Assembly (NCBI GenBank): GCA_938036835.1
Contig: CALHWB010000032.1
Coordinates: forward strand, 1-64,000
From: an uncultured Propionibacterium sp.
GTDB lineage: Bacteria > Actinomycetota > Actinomycetes > Propionibacteriales > Propionibacteriaceae
DNA length: 64,000 nucleotides
Direction: 5' to 3'
In this document: positions 16,843 to 24,406 of the stretch, in pieces
Layout of the letters: the number at the start of each line of letters is the position of its first letter
Position numbering within the stretch: position 1 is the first letter of the stretch
Position numbers and translations under genes: made by a program
Notes under the pieces: generated by a model
What the model was told of the DNA's origin: nothing
The model's input: the letters and a program-made list of their open reading frames with translations, nothing else
Databases searched by the model: none

Positions 16843-19365
16843 ATGTTCGAGCGTTTTACTGATCGTGCCCGCCGCGTGGTGGTGTTGGCCCAGGATGAGG
16901 CCAAGATGCTCAACCACAACTACATCGGCACCGAGCACATCCTGCTCGGGCTGATCCATGAGGGTGAGGGCGTCGCGGCAAAAGCCCTTGAGCAGATGGG
17001 CATCTCGCTGGAGGCCGTACGCGAACAGGTGGAAGAGGTCATCGGTCATGGGCAGACCCAGCCGACCGGTCATATCCCCTTCACCCCGCGGGCCAAGAAG
17101 GTCTTGGAGTTGTCGCTGCGTGAGGCCCTGCAGATGAACCATTCCTATATCGGCACCGAGCATATCCTGCTGGGCCTTATCCGGGAGGGCGAGGGTGTGG
17201 CGGCGTCCGTGCTGATCAAATTGGGTGCCGATCTGAACCGGGTACGCAACACCGTGTTGCAGTTGCTGAGTGGCTACCAGGGCGGCAACGAGGGACAGCC
17301 GATCACCTCCGGGGCCCCGGAGATGGGCGAATCGCGCAGTTCCGCCACCGTGCTCGACCAGTTCGGCCGCAATCTCACCCAGGCGGCCCGCGAGAACCGT
17401 CTCGACCCGGTGATCGGCCGGCAGACCGAGATCGAGCGGGTGATGACCGTACTGAGCCGGCGGACCAAGAACAATCCGGTGCTGATCGGCGAGCCGGGGG
17501 TCGGCAAGACTGCCATCGTGGAGGGCCTGGCCCAGCGCATCGTCCGTGGCGACGTTCCCGAAACCCTGCGGGACAAGCAAATCTACACCCTCGATCTGGG
17601 TGCCTTGGTGGCTGGTTCGAGGTATCGTGGCGACTTCGAGGAACGCCTGAAGAAGGTGTTGAAGGAGATCAAGAACCGCGGCGACATCATGCTGTTCATC
17701 GACGAGATCCACACCCTGGTCGGTGCCGGAGCCGCGGAGGGGGCCATCGATGCCGCATCCATCCTCAAACCGATGCTGGCGCGCGGTGAATTGCAGACCA
17801 TCGGTGCCACCACGCTTGAGGAGTATCGCAAGCACATCGAGAAGGATGCGGCTCTGGAGCGGCGATTCCAGCCCATTCAGGTGGCCGAGCCGTCGATCGC
17901 GATGACCATCGATATCCTGAAGGGTCTGCGGGATCGCTACGAGGCCCATCACCGGGTCACCATTACCGACGAGGCGTTGACCGCCGCGGCCAATATGGCT
18001 GACCGCTATGTTCAGGATCGTTTCCTGCCTGACAAGGCGATAGATCTGATCGATGAGGCTGGGGCGCGGATGCGCATCCAGCGGATGACCGCGCCACCCG
18101 ATCTGCGCGAGTTCGACGAGCGGATCGCCGGGGTGCGTATCGAAAAGGAAGCCGCTATCGATGCCCAGGATTTCGAACGCGCTGCCGGGCTGCGGGACAA
18201 CGAGAAGCGCCTGCTGGCTGCGCGCGCCGAGCGCGAGAAGGCCTGGAAGGATGGCGACACCGATTCGCCGGCGGTCATCGGCGAGGAACAGATCGCCGAG
18301 GTGCTGGCCAGTTCGACCGGCGTTCCGGTGGCGCGGTTGACCGAGGAGGAATCCAGCCGGTTGCTGCGCATGGAGGAAGAGATCGGCAGACGCTATGTCG
18401 GGCAGACCGAAGCCGTCAAGGCATTGGCCCGTTCCATTCGGCGTACGAGGGCCGGGCTCAAGGATCCCAAGCGGCCCAGCGGTTCGTTCATTTTTGCCGG
18501 GCCGTCCGGTGTCGGCAAGACCGAGCTGACCAAGGCGCTAGCCGAATTCCTGTTCGGCGACGAGGACGCCCTGATCACGCTGGATATGAGCGAGTATTCC
18601 GAGAAGCACACCGCCTCGCGGATGTTTGGCTCGCCGCCCGGCTATGTGGGATATGAGGAGGGCGGCCAGCTCACCGAGAAAGTGCGCCGTAAGCCATTCA
18701 GCGTGATCCTCTTCGACGAGATCGAGAAGGCGCATCCCGACATCTTCAACTCGCTGTTGCAGATTCTGGACGAGGGACGGCTGACCGATGCTCAAGGGCG
18801 GGCCGTCGACTTCAAAAACACCGTGATCGTGATGACCACCAATCTGGGCAGCCGCGATATCTCCAAGGGCGTGACGCTCGGATTCTCTCGGGCCGGCGAT
18901 GCCGCGACCAGTTACGAATCCATGAAGGCAAAGGTGAATGAGGAACTCAAACAGCACTTCCGTCCGGAGTTCCTGAATCGTGTAGATGAGACCATCGTCT
19001 TCCACCAGCTCACCCAGCAGGATATCCAGCATATTGTGGATCTCATGGTGGCCCAGATCGAGACCCGGTTGGCGGATCGCGACATGGGTATCGAATTGAC
19101 TCCGGCGGCCCGGGAACTGATCGCCCGCCGCGGATTCGATCCCGTGTTGGGCGCCCGGCCATTGCGGCGGGCCATTCAACGCGATATCGAGGATCCGATA
19201 GCCGAGCAGATCCTGTTCGGCGAATTGAGCGCCGGGTCGATTGTGGTCGTGGACGCCGTCCCGGACGCCAACACCGCCACCATCGAGGCGTTCACCTTCG
19301 TTGGGACGCCGAAGACCGCGCTGCCCGATCTGCCATTCGCCGAACTGGGCGAGCAGCAGGGCTGA
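16843..19365 (+). CDS. clpC: ClpC AAA+ protease ATPase subunit
   Basis: An 840-residue Hsp100 unfoldase that feeds substrates to ClpP. Order of domains: two Clp-N repeats (residues 1-145), AAA-1 with Walker A GEPGVGKT (about 215), a coiled-coil M domain with a UVR-like region (about 400-480), and AAA-2 with Walker A GPSGVGKT (about 555), then the D2-small domain. Walker B motifs and sensor residues look intact. GAGGAG precedes the ATG. A strong terminator follows the stop. The gene is expected to be essential in actinobacteria. Confidence 0.97.
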   Translation: MFERFTDRARRVVVLAQDEAKMLNHNYIGTEHILLGLIHEGEGVAAKALEQMGISLEAVREQVEEVIGHGQTQPTGHIPFTPRAKKVLELSLREALQMNHSYIGTEHILLGLIREGEGVAASVLIKLGADLNRVRNTVLQLLSGYQGGNEGQPITSGAPEMGESRSSATVLDQFGRNLTQAARENRLDPVIGRQTEIERVMTVLSRRTKNNPVLIGEPGVGKTAIVEGLAQRIVRGDVPETLRDKQIYTLDLGALVAGSRYRGDFEERLKKVLKEIKNRGDIMLFIDEIHTLVGAGAAEGAIDAASILKPMLARGELQTIGATTLEEYRKHIEKDAALERRFQPIQVAEPSIAMTIDILKGLRDRYEAHHRVTITDEALTAAANMADRYVQDRFLPDKAIDLIDEAGARMRIQRMTAPPDLREFDERIAGVRIEKEAAIDAQDFERAAGLRDNEKRLLAARAEREKAWKDGDTDSPAVIGEEQIAEVLASSTGVPVARLTEEESSRLLRMEEEIGRRYVGQTEAVKALARSIRRTRAGLKDPKRPSGSFIFAGPSGVGKTELTKALAEFLFGDEDALITLDMSEYSEKHTASRMFGSPPGYVGYEEGGQLTEKVRRKPFSVILFDEIEKAHPDIFNSLLQILDEGRLTDAQGRAVDFKNTVIVMTTNLGSRDISKGVTLGFSRAGDAATSYESMKAKVNEELKQHFRPEFLNRVDETIVFHQLTQQDIQHIVDLMVAQIETRLADRDMGIELTPAARELIARRGFDPVLGARPLRRAIQRDIEDPIAEQILFGELSAGSIVVVDAVPDANTATIEAFTFVGTPKTALPDLPFAELGEQQG

Positions 19366-19384
19366 GCCATCGCCGATTCCCGGG

Positions 19385-19425
19385 CACCGGCGGTGGGAGT
19401 GACCCCCACCGCCGGTGTTGCTTTT
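19385..19425 (+). terminator. Rho-independent terminator of clpC
   Basis: A perfect 13-bp stem (19385-19397 with 19405-19417, loop of 7) is followed by TTGCTTTT. The remaining 200 bases to the aroD stop hold nothing I recognise. Confidence 0.9.
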
Positions 19426-19628
19426 ACCGGATTCCCGGCAGTCCGCTTCCGGTCCGGGGCAGGAGCATCGAGACCGCTAGTCACCGGATCGGGCGGTGGC
19501 CGGTGACCGGTATGCCCGGCCTTGCTCACGCCCGGTGGCCAGGGCAGGCCGATCCGGGACGGATCGCATTCCAGATGTGCCCGCGTTCCGCACCGGCCGG
19601 ACCCTACGGCCCGGCCGGTGCGGTCCGG

Positions 19629-20408
19629 TCACCGGTCGGGCAGTTCCCGCCCAATGAGCTCCAGCCCGGCCAGCACCTCGGGCAGGGGCTGCTGCCCGGG
19701 TGCCGATCCCGCGTCCCCGAGGGTGCCATAGGTGGCGCAGGAACCGAAGACCTGACCGGCCAATCGAGTAACCGCGCCGAGCGGACCCATCGCCATGGTG
19801 ATCAGCGGTACCCGGCTGGTCCGCACCCGGGTAGCGGTGGCTAACAGCAGATTTGCCACATCGACGGCATCGCGCGGCATGACCGCGATCTTACAGATAT
19901 CGGCGCCGAAGGAGGCCATCGCCTCCAGCCGGGTGGCGATCTCGGCGGCCGCCGGGGTGCCACTGAAGTCATGATTGGATGCCAGCACCGGCACCCGATG
20001 CGCCCGGGCCGCCGCCAGGCAACGTTTCGCCGCCGGATTCAGGTACTGGATGTCGACCAGGTCGATCATGCCGCTGGCGCAGCTATCGGCGATCAGATCG
20101 CGGTAGTGGTCGCGTAGGGGATCCCAGTCCCCGCCCTCGTGCTTGGTGCGCACGGTGAAGATCAGCGGACGCTCACCCACCAGCTCGCGCAGCCGCCCGA
20201 TCATGGCCACCACCTTGCCGGTGTCGTCGCGCCCGGCGAACCGGTCGGCGCGCCATTCCACCAGGTCGGCGGCGCTGTCGGCGGCCCGGCGAGCCGCCGC
20301 TACCAGGCCAGCCTCGTGAGCGTCGGTCAACGGAACGATGATTTTGGGTCGCCCACGGCCGAGCTGGACGCCGCGAACGACACAGGTAGCGCGCTGGGTG
20401 TGTGCCAT
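19629..20408 (-). CDS. aroD: Type I 3-dehydroquinate dehydratase
   Basis: A 259-residue TIM-barrel enzyme that dehydrates 3-dehydroquinate through a Schiff base. The catalytic histidine lies in SNHDFSGTP and the Schiff-base lysine in DICKIAVMP; EWRADR is the substrate-binding strand. Most actinobacteria use the unrelated type II enzyme (AroQ) for the shikimate pathway, so this one may be catabolic or an additional copy. No other aro gene is near. TAACGT (20415-20420) lies 6 bases before the ATG, a leaderless arrangement. Confidence 0.92.
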   Translation of the reverse strand: MAHTQRATCVVRGVQLGRGRPKIIVPLTDAHEAGLVAAARRAADSAADLVEWRADRFAGRDDTGKVVAMIGRLRELVGERPLIFTVRTKHEGGDWDPLRDHYRDLIADSCASGMIDLVDIQYLNPAAKRCLAAARAHRVPVLASNHDFSGTPAAAEIATRLEAMASFGADICKIAVMPRDAVDVANLLLATATRVRTSRVPLITMAMGPLGAVTRLAGQVFGSCATYGTLGDAGSAPGQQPLPEVLAGLELIGRELPDR

Positions 20409-20414
20409 GCCGTC

Positions 20415-20420
20415 ACGTTA
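20415..20420 (-). promoter_or_regulatory. -10 element of a leaderless promoter for aroD
   Basis: TAACGT on the minus strand lies 6 bases before the aroD ATG. The rest of the 225-base gap to 20634 shows no gene. Confidence 0.5.
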
Positions 20421-20633
20421 GCGATTGCGGCGGGCCGATGAAACCCCGGGCCAGGACGAACCGCCGCGGCGACTCCCGGCCGGGCCGCCCGGCGAAGCCA
20501 CCGCGGCGGCCGGGGACCGCAAGGCCCGTGGCCGAGCGCGAAATCGCCGGGCAGACGGCAGACCGTTGGGGGCCGCGGCTGCTGGCGGCCGGCCGGTGGG
20601 CCGGCCAAGCCGGCGGAGGCATGCGACCCGCGG

Positions 20634-21218
20634 TCAGGATTCATCGATCCGGATCAGGAGGTCGGCCAGCCGCCAGGGACGGTTGGCCGACCAATGCGCC
20701 TGCTCCTGGGCGGCCCAGGTATCCCACCAGGGACGGTAGCCCTGACCGTCGCGGGCGATCGCCAGCCGGTAGCGAGTCGCGGTGTCGCGAGCCAGCCACA
20801 GCCGGCTGCTCGCCAGCGGTGCGCTGGCCGGGGTGAGCGCCCCGCAACCTTCCACGATTATCGGGAGCCCCGGATCGACGGTCCGCCAGCCGCCGGTGCG
20901 TGCCCGCTGCCAGTCCCAGGTCGGGTGCCCGGGGGCGGCCGGCCGCAGGATGGTCCGGGCCACCCACCGGGACGCCAGCTCCAGCCCATGCCAGCCCGGG
21001 TAGGCATCGTCCAGGCTGACCAGCTGCACCTCGCCGAGTCGGCCGGTCAGCGCCGCCCGCAGCCGGGTGGCCAGGGTGGTCTTGCCGGCGCCCGAACCGC
21101 CGTCCAGCAGCACTACTAGCCGGCGTCCGGTGGCCGCGGCGAGCAGGTCGGCCACCAGCCGGTCGAAGTCGGCGGGCAGCCACCGGACCTTGGCCTCGGA
21201 TGCCGCCCCGGCGTTCAC
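20634..21218 (-). CDS. P-loop kinase of the uridine-kinase-like class, last gene of the thiamine-transporter operon
   Basis: A 194-residue soluble NTPase with Walker A GGSGAGKTT (about residues 40-48) and SLDDAYPGW, which matches the substrate-side DDFY region of uridine and pantothenate kinases. It starts with GTG 64 bases after ecfT and is the fourth gene behind the TPP riboswitch. That context suggests it phosphorylates the imported substrate (thiamine or its pyrimidine moiety), trapping it in the cell; this is inference. Similar kinases occur beside ECF genes in other actinobacteria. Sequence alone does not identify the substrate. Confidence 0.7.
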   Translation of the reverse strand: MNAGAASEAKVRWLPADFDRLVADLLAAATGRRLVVLLDGGSGAGKTTLATRLRAALTGRLGEVQLVSLDDAYPGWHGLELASRWVARTILRPAAPGHPTWDWQRARTGGWRTVDPGLPIIVEGCGALTPASAPLASSRLWLARDTATRYRLAIARDGQGYRPWWDTWAAQEQAHWSANRPWRLADLLIRIDES

Positions 21219-21282
21219 CCGCGCACCCCCGCGGATCGGCGGGGAGGGCCGCCCGGGTGGCCGCGCCCGGCGATACCGGGCG

Positions 21283-22137
21283 TCAATCGACCCACCCCAT
21301 GAACCAGAAGGTACCGCAGGCCACCGCCAGCCCGAGGCCGATGGCGCCGACGGCGAGGGTGACCAGCCAGCCGATCAGGTCGGCCACCCCAAGCGGGGAC
21401 TCGCGCGCCCAGGTTCGCGGCCGGTCGGTGCCGAACCCCCGGGCCTCCATCGCGGTGGCCAGTTTGGCGCCGCGGCGGATGGCGAAGACCAGCAGGGCGA
21501 AGGCCATCGTGGCGAATCGCCGCAGCCGGCCAGTGTCGCCCAGCCCGCGGGCGCGGCGAGCCAGGGCCATGGTGCGCCAATCCTCGGCGAACAGGCCAAC
21601 CATTCGCACCCCGGCCAGGGTACCCAGCACGAGCCGGGCCGGTAGCCGCAGCCGCTGGGCCAGGCCGTCTGCCATCCGGGTCGGATCGGTGCCGCCGATC
21701 AGGATGATGGCGGCGCTGCCCAGCACCAGGATCCGGATGAACACCGCGGCCGCCATCGACAGGGAACGGTCCGACACGGTGATCAGCCACCAGTCGAACC
21801 AGACCCGCCCGCCGGGACGGCCGTAGAGGGCCATGCTGATCGCACCGATCGGGGCCACCGCCAGCAGCGGGGCGATCCGCCGGCCCAGCAGGCTCGCCGG
21901 TATCCCGCAGGCCAGGAAGACCAGGGTCTGGCCGATCAGCATGGTCAGCGAACTGACCCAGTCGAGACTGATCAGCATGGGCAGCGAGGCCAGTATGGCC
22001 AGCCCCAGCCGGGTCACGGGATTCAGCCGGTCGAGCAGGTTGTCCCGGCCGGCGCTTCGGGCCGCAGTCATCGCGGTGCCTGCCGATTCGGTCTCGGCTG
22101 GGCCACCCAAGATGGCGGCGCCGGGTGGCTCAGCCAT
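21283..22137 (-). CDS. ecfT: EcfT, transmembrane coupling subunit of an ECF transporter
   Basis: A 284-residue integral membrane protein that couples ATP hydrolysis to toppling of the S component. About five to six hydrophobic helices are visible. The two coupling motifs of the family are present: ARRARGLG and the second AMEARGFG, whose Ala-Arg-Gly triplets contact the ATPases. Its ATG overlaps the end of the ATPase gene by 8 bases (ATGGCTGA), so translation is coupled. Confidence 0.9.
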   Translation of the reverse strand: MAEPPGAAILGGPAETESAGTAMTAARSAGRDNLLDRLNPVTRLGLAILASLPMLISLDWVSSLTMLIGQTLVFLACGIPASLLGRRIAPLLAVAPIGAISMALYGRPGGRVWFDWWLITVSDRSLSMAAAVFIRILVLGSAAIILIGGTDPTRMADGLAQRLRLPARLVLGTLAGVRMVGLFAEDWRTMALARRARGLGDTGRLRRFATMAFALLVFAIRRGAKLATAMEARGFGTDRPRTWARESPLGVADLIGWLVTLAVGAIGLGLAVACGTFWFMGWVD

Positions 22138-23590
22138 GGTGGCCTACCAGTCCGATCCGGTGTTCGCCCAGCACCGTCAGGTAGTTCGGGTCGTGGGTGA
22201 CCGAGACGATGGTGCGTCCCTCGGCCAGGATCTGGCCTACCAGTCCGACCAGATCGAGCCAGGTATTGCGATCCTGGCCGAAGGTCGGCTCATCCAGGAA
22301 GATCACCTCGGGGCTGGTGGCCAGCACGGTGCCGACGCTGAGCCGGCGCTGCTCGCCGCCGGACAGCGTGAATGGATTGACTCCGGCCAGGTGGGTCAGG
22401 TGCAGGGTGGCCAGCAGTTCGTCGGTGCGTCTGGTGATCTGGGGTGGCCGCCAGTGCAGGGCCCGCAAACCGACGGCCAGCTCGTCGCGGACGCTGCTTT
22501 CCACGAACTGGTGCTCGGGCTGCTGGAATACCGTGCCGATGCGGGTGAGCAGTTCGCGGCTGGTCCAGGCCTGCGGATCGGCGGGTGCCGGTTTCCGCCG
22601 GCGTGCCGGCCGAAGCCGGGGGGCCGCCCGGACGCTGCCGGCCAGCGGGCGGAGCAGGCCCGCCATGGTCAACGCCAGGGTCGATTTGCCCACCCCGTTC
22701 GGCCCGGTCAGTACCGTGGAGACTCCGGCCGGCAGTTCGACATCCAGGCCGCTTCCGACCGGGTGGCCCGGCAGATGCCCGGTTGTCAGGCGTTCGCCCC
22801 ACAACACCGCATCCGGGTTGGCCGGAGGAATCCTGGGCCGCACCCCCAGCGGGGTACCGGGCACCCAGATTCCGGCGGCCAGCAGTTCGGCGGCGCGCTC
22901 GGTCAGCACCCGGCCCACCGGGCCATCGGCCAGCACCCCATCCGGGCTCAGGACGATGATCCGGTCGACCAGGTTGGCCCAGATATCCACCCGGTGCTCC
23001 ACGACTAGCAGGGTGACCCGTCGATCGGAGACCACCCGCCCGATGGCCTCGCGCACCTCGGCTATGCCGGCCGGGTCGAGGTTGGCCGTCGGCTCGTCCA
23101 GGCACAACACCGCCGGTCCGGTGCCGCCCTGCATCGCCAGGGCGGCGGCGATGGCTAGCCGCTGTTGCTGGCCGCCCGACAGCGCTCCGGTGGGATGGCC
23201 CAGCGGCAGGTCAAGCCCGGCATCGGCCAGCGCCGCGGTCACCCGCGGCCAGATCCGCGCCCTGGGGACGCCGAGGTTCTCCATGCCGAAGGCGACATCG
23301 TCCCCGACCTTCGCCAGCACCACCTGCGATTCCGGGTCCTGCATGACCAACCCCACCTGGCCGCGGATACGGGTGGGATGCCGGCCGGCGAGCAACAGCC
23401 GGCCCAGCTCGGTGCCCTCGCCCGGACCGCCGAGTATGCCAGCCAGCCCCGCCAGCACGGTTGACTTGCCCGAGCCGCTGGCCCCCAGCAGCAGCACCCG
23501 CTCGCCCTGGCCGATTTCGAAATCCAGGCCTTGGACGGCCGGTGTGTCCCGTCCGGCGTACCGCCAGCCCCAGCCCTGCGCGCTGATCAC
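22130..23590 (-). CDS. Fused EcfA-EcfA' ATPase of an ECF transporter
   Basis: A 486-residue protein with two complete ABC domains in one chain. The first has Walker A GASGSGKST, the Q-loop in MQDPESQ, signature SGGQQQ and CLDEPTANLD. The second has GPNGVGKST, QQPEHQ, signature SGGEQR and FLDEPTFGQD. Most ECF transporters use two separate ATPases; a fusion is typical of YkoD-type thiamine systems. The GTG start at 23590 overlaps the S-component stop (GTGA), although the open frame runs further upstream. Residues about 325-340 form an Arg/Pro-rich insert. Confidence 0.92.
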   Translation of the reverse strand: MISAQGWGWRYAGRDTPAVQGLDFEIGQGERVLLLGASGSGKSTVLAGLAGILGGPGEGTELGRLLLAGRHPTRIRGQVGLVMQDPESQVVLAKVGDDVAFGMENLGVPRARIWPRVTAALADAGLDLPLGHPTGALSGGQQQRLAIAAALAMQGGTGPAVLCLDEPTANLDPAGIAEVREAIGRVVSDRRVTLLVVEHRVDIWANLVDRIIVLSPDGVLADGPVGRVLTERAAELLAAGIWVPGTPLGVRPRIPPANPDAVLWGERLTTGHLPGHPVGSGLDVELPAGVSTVLTGPNGVGKSTLALTMAGLLRPLAGSVRAAPRLRPARRRKPAPADPQAWTSRELLTRIGTVFQQPEHQFVESSVRDELAVGLRALHWRPPQITRRTDELLATLHLTHLAGVNPFTLSGGEQRRLSVGTVLATSPEVIFLDEPTFGQDRNTWLDLVGLVGQILAEGRTIVSVTHDPNYLTVLGEHRIGLVGHHG

Positions 23591-24213
23591 CGGGCGCCGG
23601 TGGCCTCGCGTCCGGAGGCGAACCTGGCCAGTACCCCGGTGCCGGCCAGCGCCCGGGTCAGCGCCCAGCCCGCCATACCGGCCAGGATGGCACCGGAGAT
23701 CGCATTGGTCACCAGATAGCTGATCAGGAAGGCCGGCCCCTTTTGCAGGTTGCCGCTGGTGATCAGCTCCAGCGCCCAGGCGCCCAGCCCGGCCGTCGCG
23801 CCGGCCAGGGCCGCCACCGGCAACCGGTAGCTGCGGTAGGCGAAGACCAGGAAGACCAGTTCGGCGCCCACCCCTTGGGCCAGCCCCGAGTAGAGCGTGC
23901 TGATGCCCCAGATATTGCCGATCAGCGCCGAGACGGCCGCTCCGATCGACTCGACCAATACCGCTGCCCCCGGTTTGCGAATCACCAGGGCCCCCAACGG
24001 CCCACCCAAGAACCAGACCCCGCCGGCGATGCCACCCAGGCCGGGGGTCACCGCGTTCATGGCCTGCCCCCAGAAGGAGCCGATGGCGTTCCAACCGAAG
24101 AAGATCAACCCGACCGCCACCCCCAGCACGGCCGCCACCACCAGGTCGATGACCCGCCAGGCGTGTCGTTTGCCGGTGAGGGGAGTGGTTTCGTCCACGT
24201 CCGCGTCGCTCAT
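23587..24213 (-). CDS. YkoE-like S component of a thiamine/HMP ECF transporter
   Basis: A 208-residue integral membrane substrate-binding subunit. The N-terminal helix region IDLVVAAVLGVAVGLIFF is typical of YkoE, the thiamine or hydroxymethylpyrimidine S component. Five or six helices are visible. The ATG at 24213 has GGGAGG six bases upstream; the frame extends to 24240 but that part is leader RNA. A TPP riboswitch precedes it, which independently supports a thiamine-related substrate. It is the first gene of S component-EcfAA'-EcfT-kinase. Confidence 0.9.
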   Translation of the reverse strand: MSDADVDETTPLTGKRHAWRVIDLVVAAVLGVAVGLIFFGWNAIGSFWGQAMNAVTPGLGGIAGGVWFLGGPLGALVIRKPGAAVLVESIGAAVSALIGNIWGISTLYSGLAQGVGAELVFLVFAYRSYRLPVAALAGATAGLGAWALELITSGNLQKGPAFLISYLVTNAISGAILAGMAGWALTRALAGTGVLARFASGREATGAR

Positions 24214-24215
24214 CT

Positions 24216-24240
24216 GTGCCCTCCCGAGGCTCAAGGGCAC
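24216..24240 (-). promoter_or_regulatory. Hairpin that can mask the ykoE Shine-Dalgarno
   Basis: On the minus strand GTGCCC (24240-24235) pairs with GGGCAC (24221-24216), and the GGGAGG ribosome-binding site falls in its loop and 3' arm. No U-tract follows. This suggests the TPP riboswitch acts on translation initiation rather than termination; the switching mechanism is inference. Confidence 0.5.
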
Positions 24241-24270
24241 GGGTGGGGCCGGCTCTCGGCCCGGAAGAGG

Positions 24271-24357
24271 TCTCCCTGCGCTGGCATGATCCAGATCAGG
24301 TTCGACGGTCGAGGGCTGGGTGCCCTCCTCTCAGCCCGGCATACCGGACTCCCGTGT
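24271..24357 (-). ncRNA. TPP riboswitch (THI element)
   Basis: The minus strand carries the two universal TPP-aptamer segments in order: GGGCTGAGAGGAGGGC near 24336-24321 and GAACCTGATCTGGATCATGCCAGCGCAGGGA near 24304-24274 (quoted in parts: GAACCTGATCTGG, ATCATGCCAGCG, CAGGGA). Flanking CGGGAG and CAGGGA ends can form P1. It lies 58 bases upstream of the ykoE-like gene and should switch it off when thiamine pyrophosphate is abundant. Confidence 0.95.
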
Positions 24358-24406
24358 TGGGGCCAATGCTAGCCGAACCGCCGGTGGCTTGCGGAATACT
24401 GGCCTT

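Noticed and set aside
16531..17952. Long open frames on the strand opposite clpC and many other genes (for example 26648-29044 minus, 41211-42809 minus)
   Set aside because: They lie entirely across strongly supported genes, show no domain pattern, and are expected in high-GC DNA.
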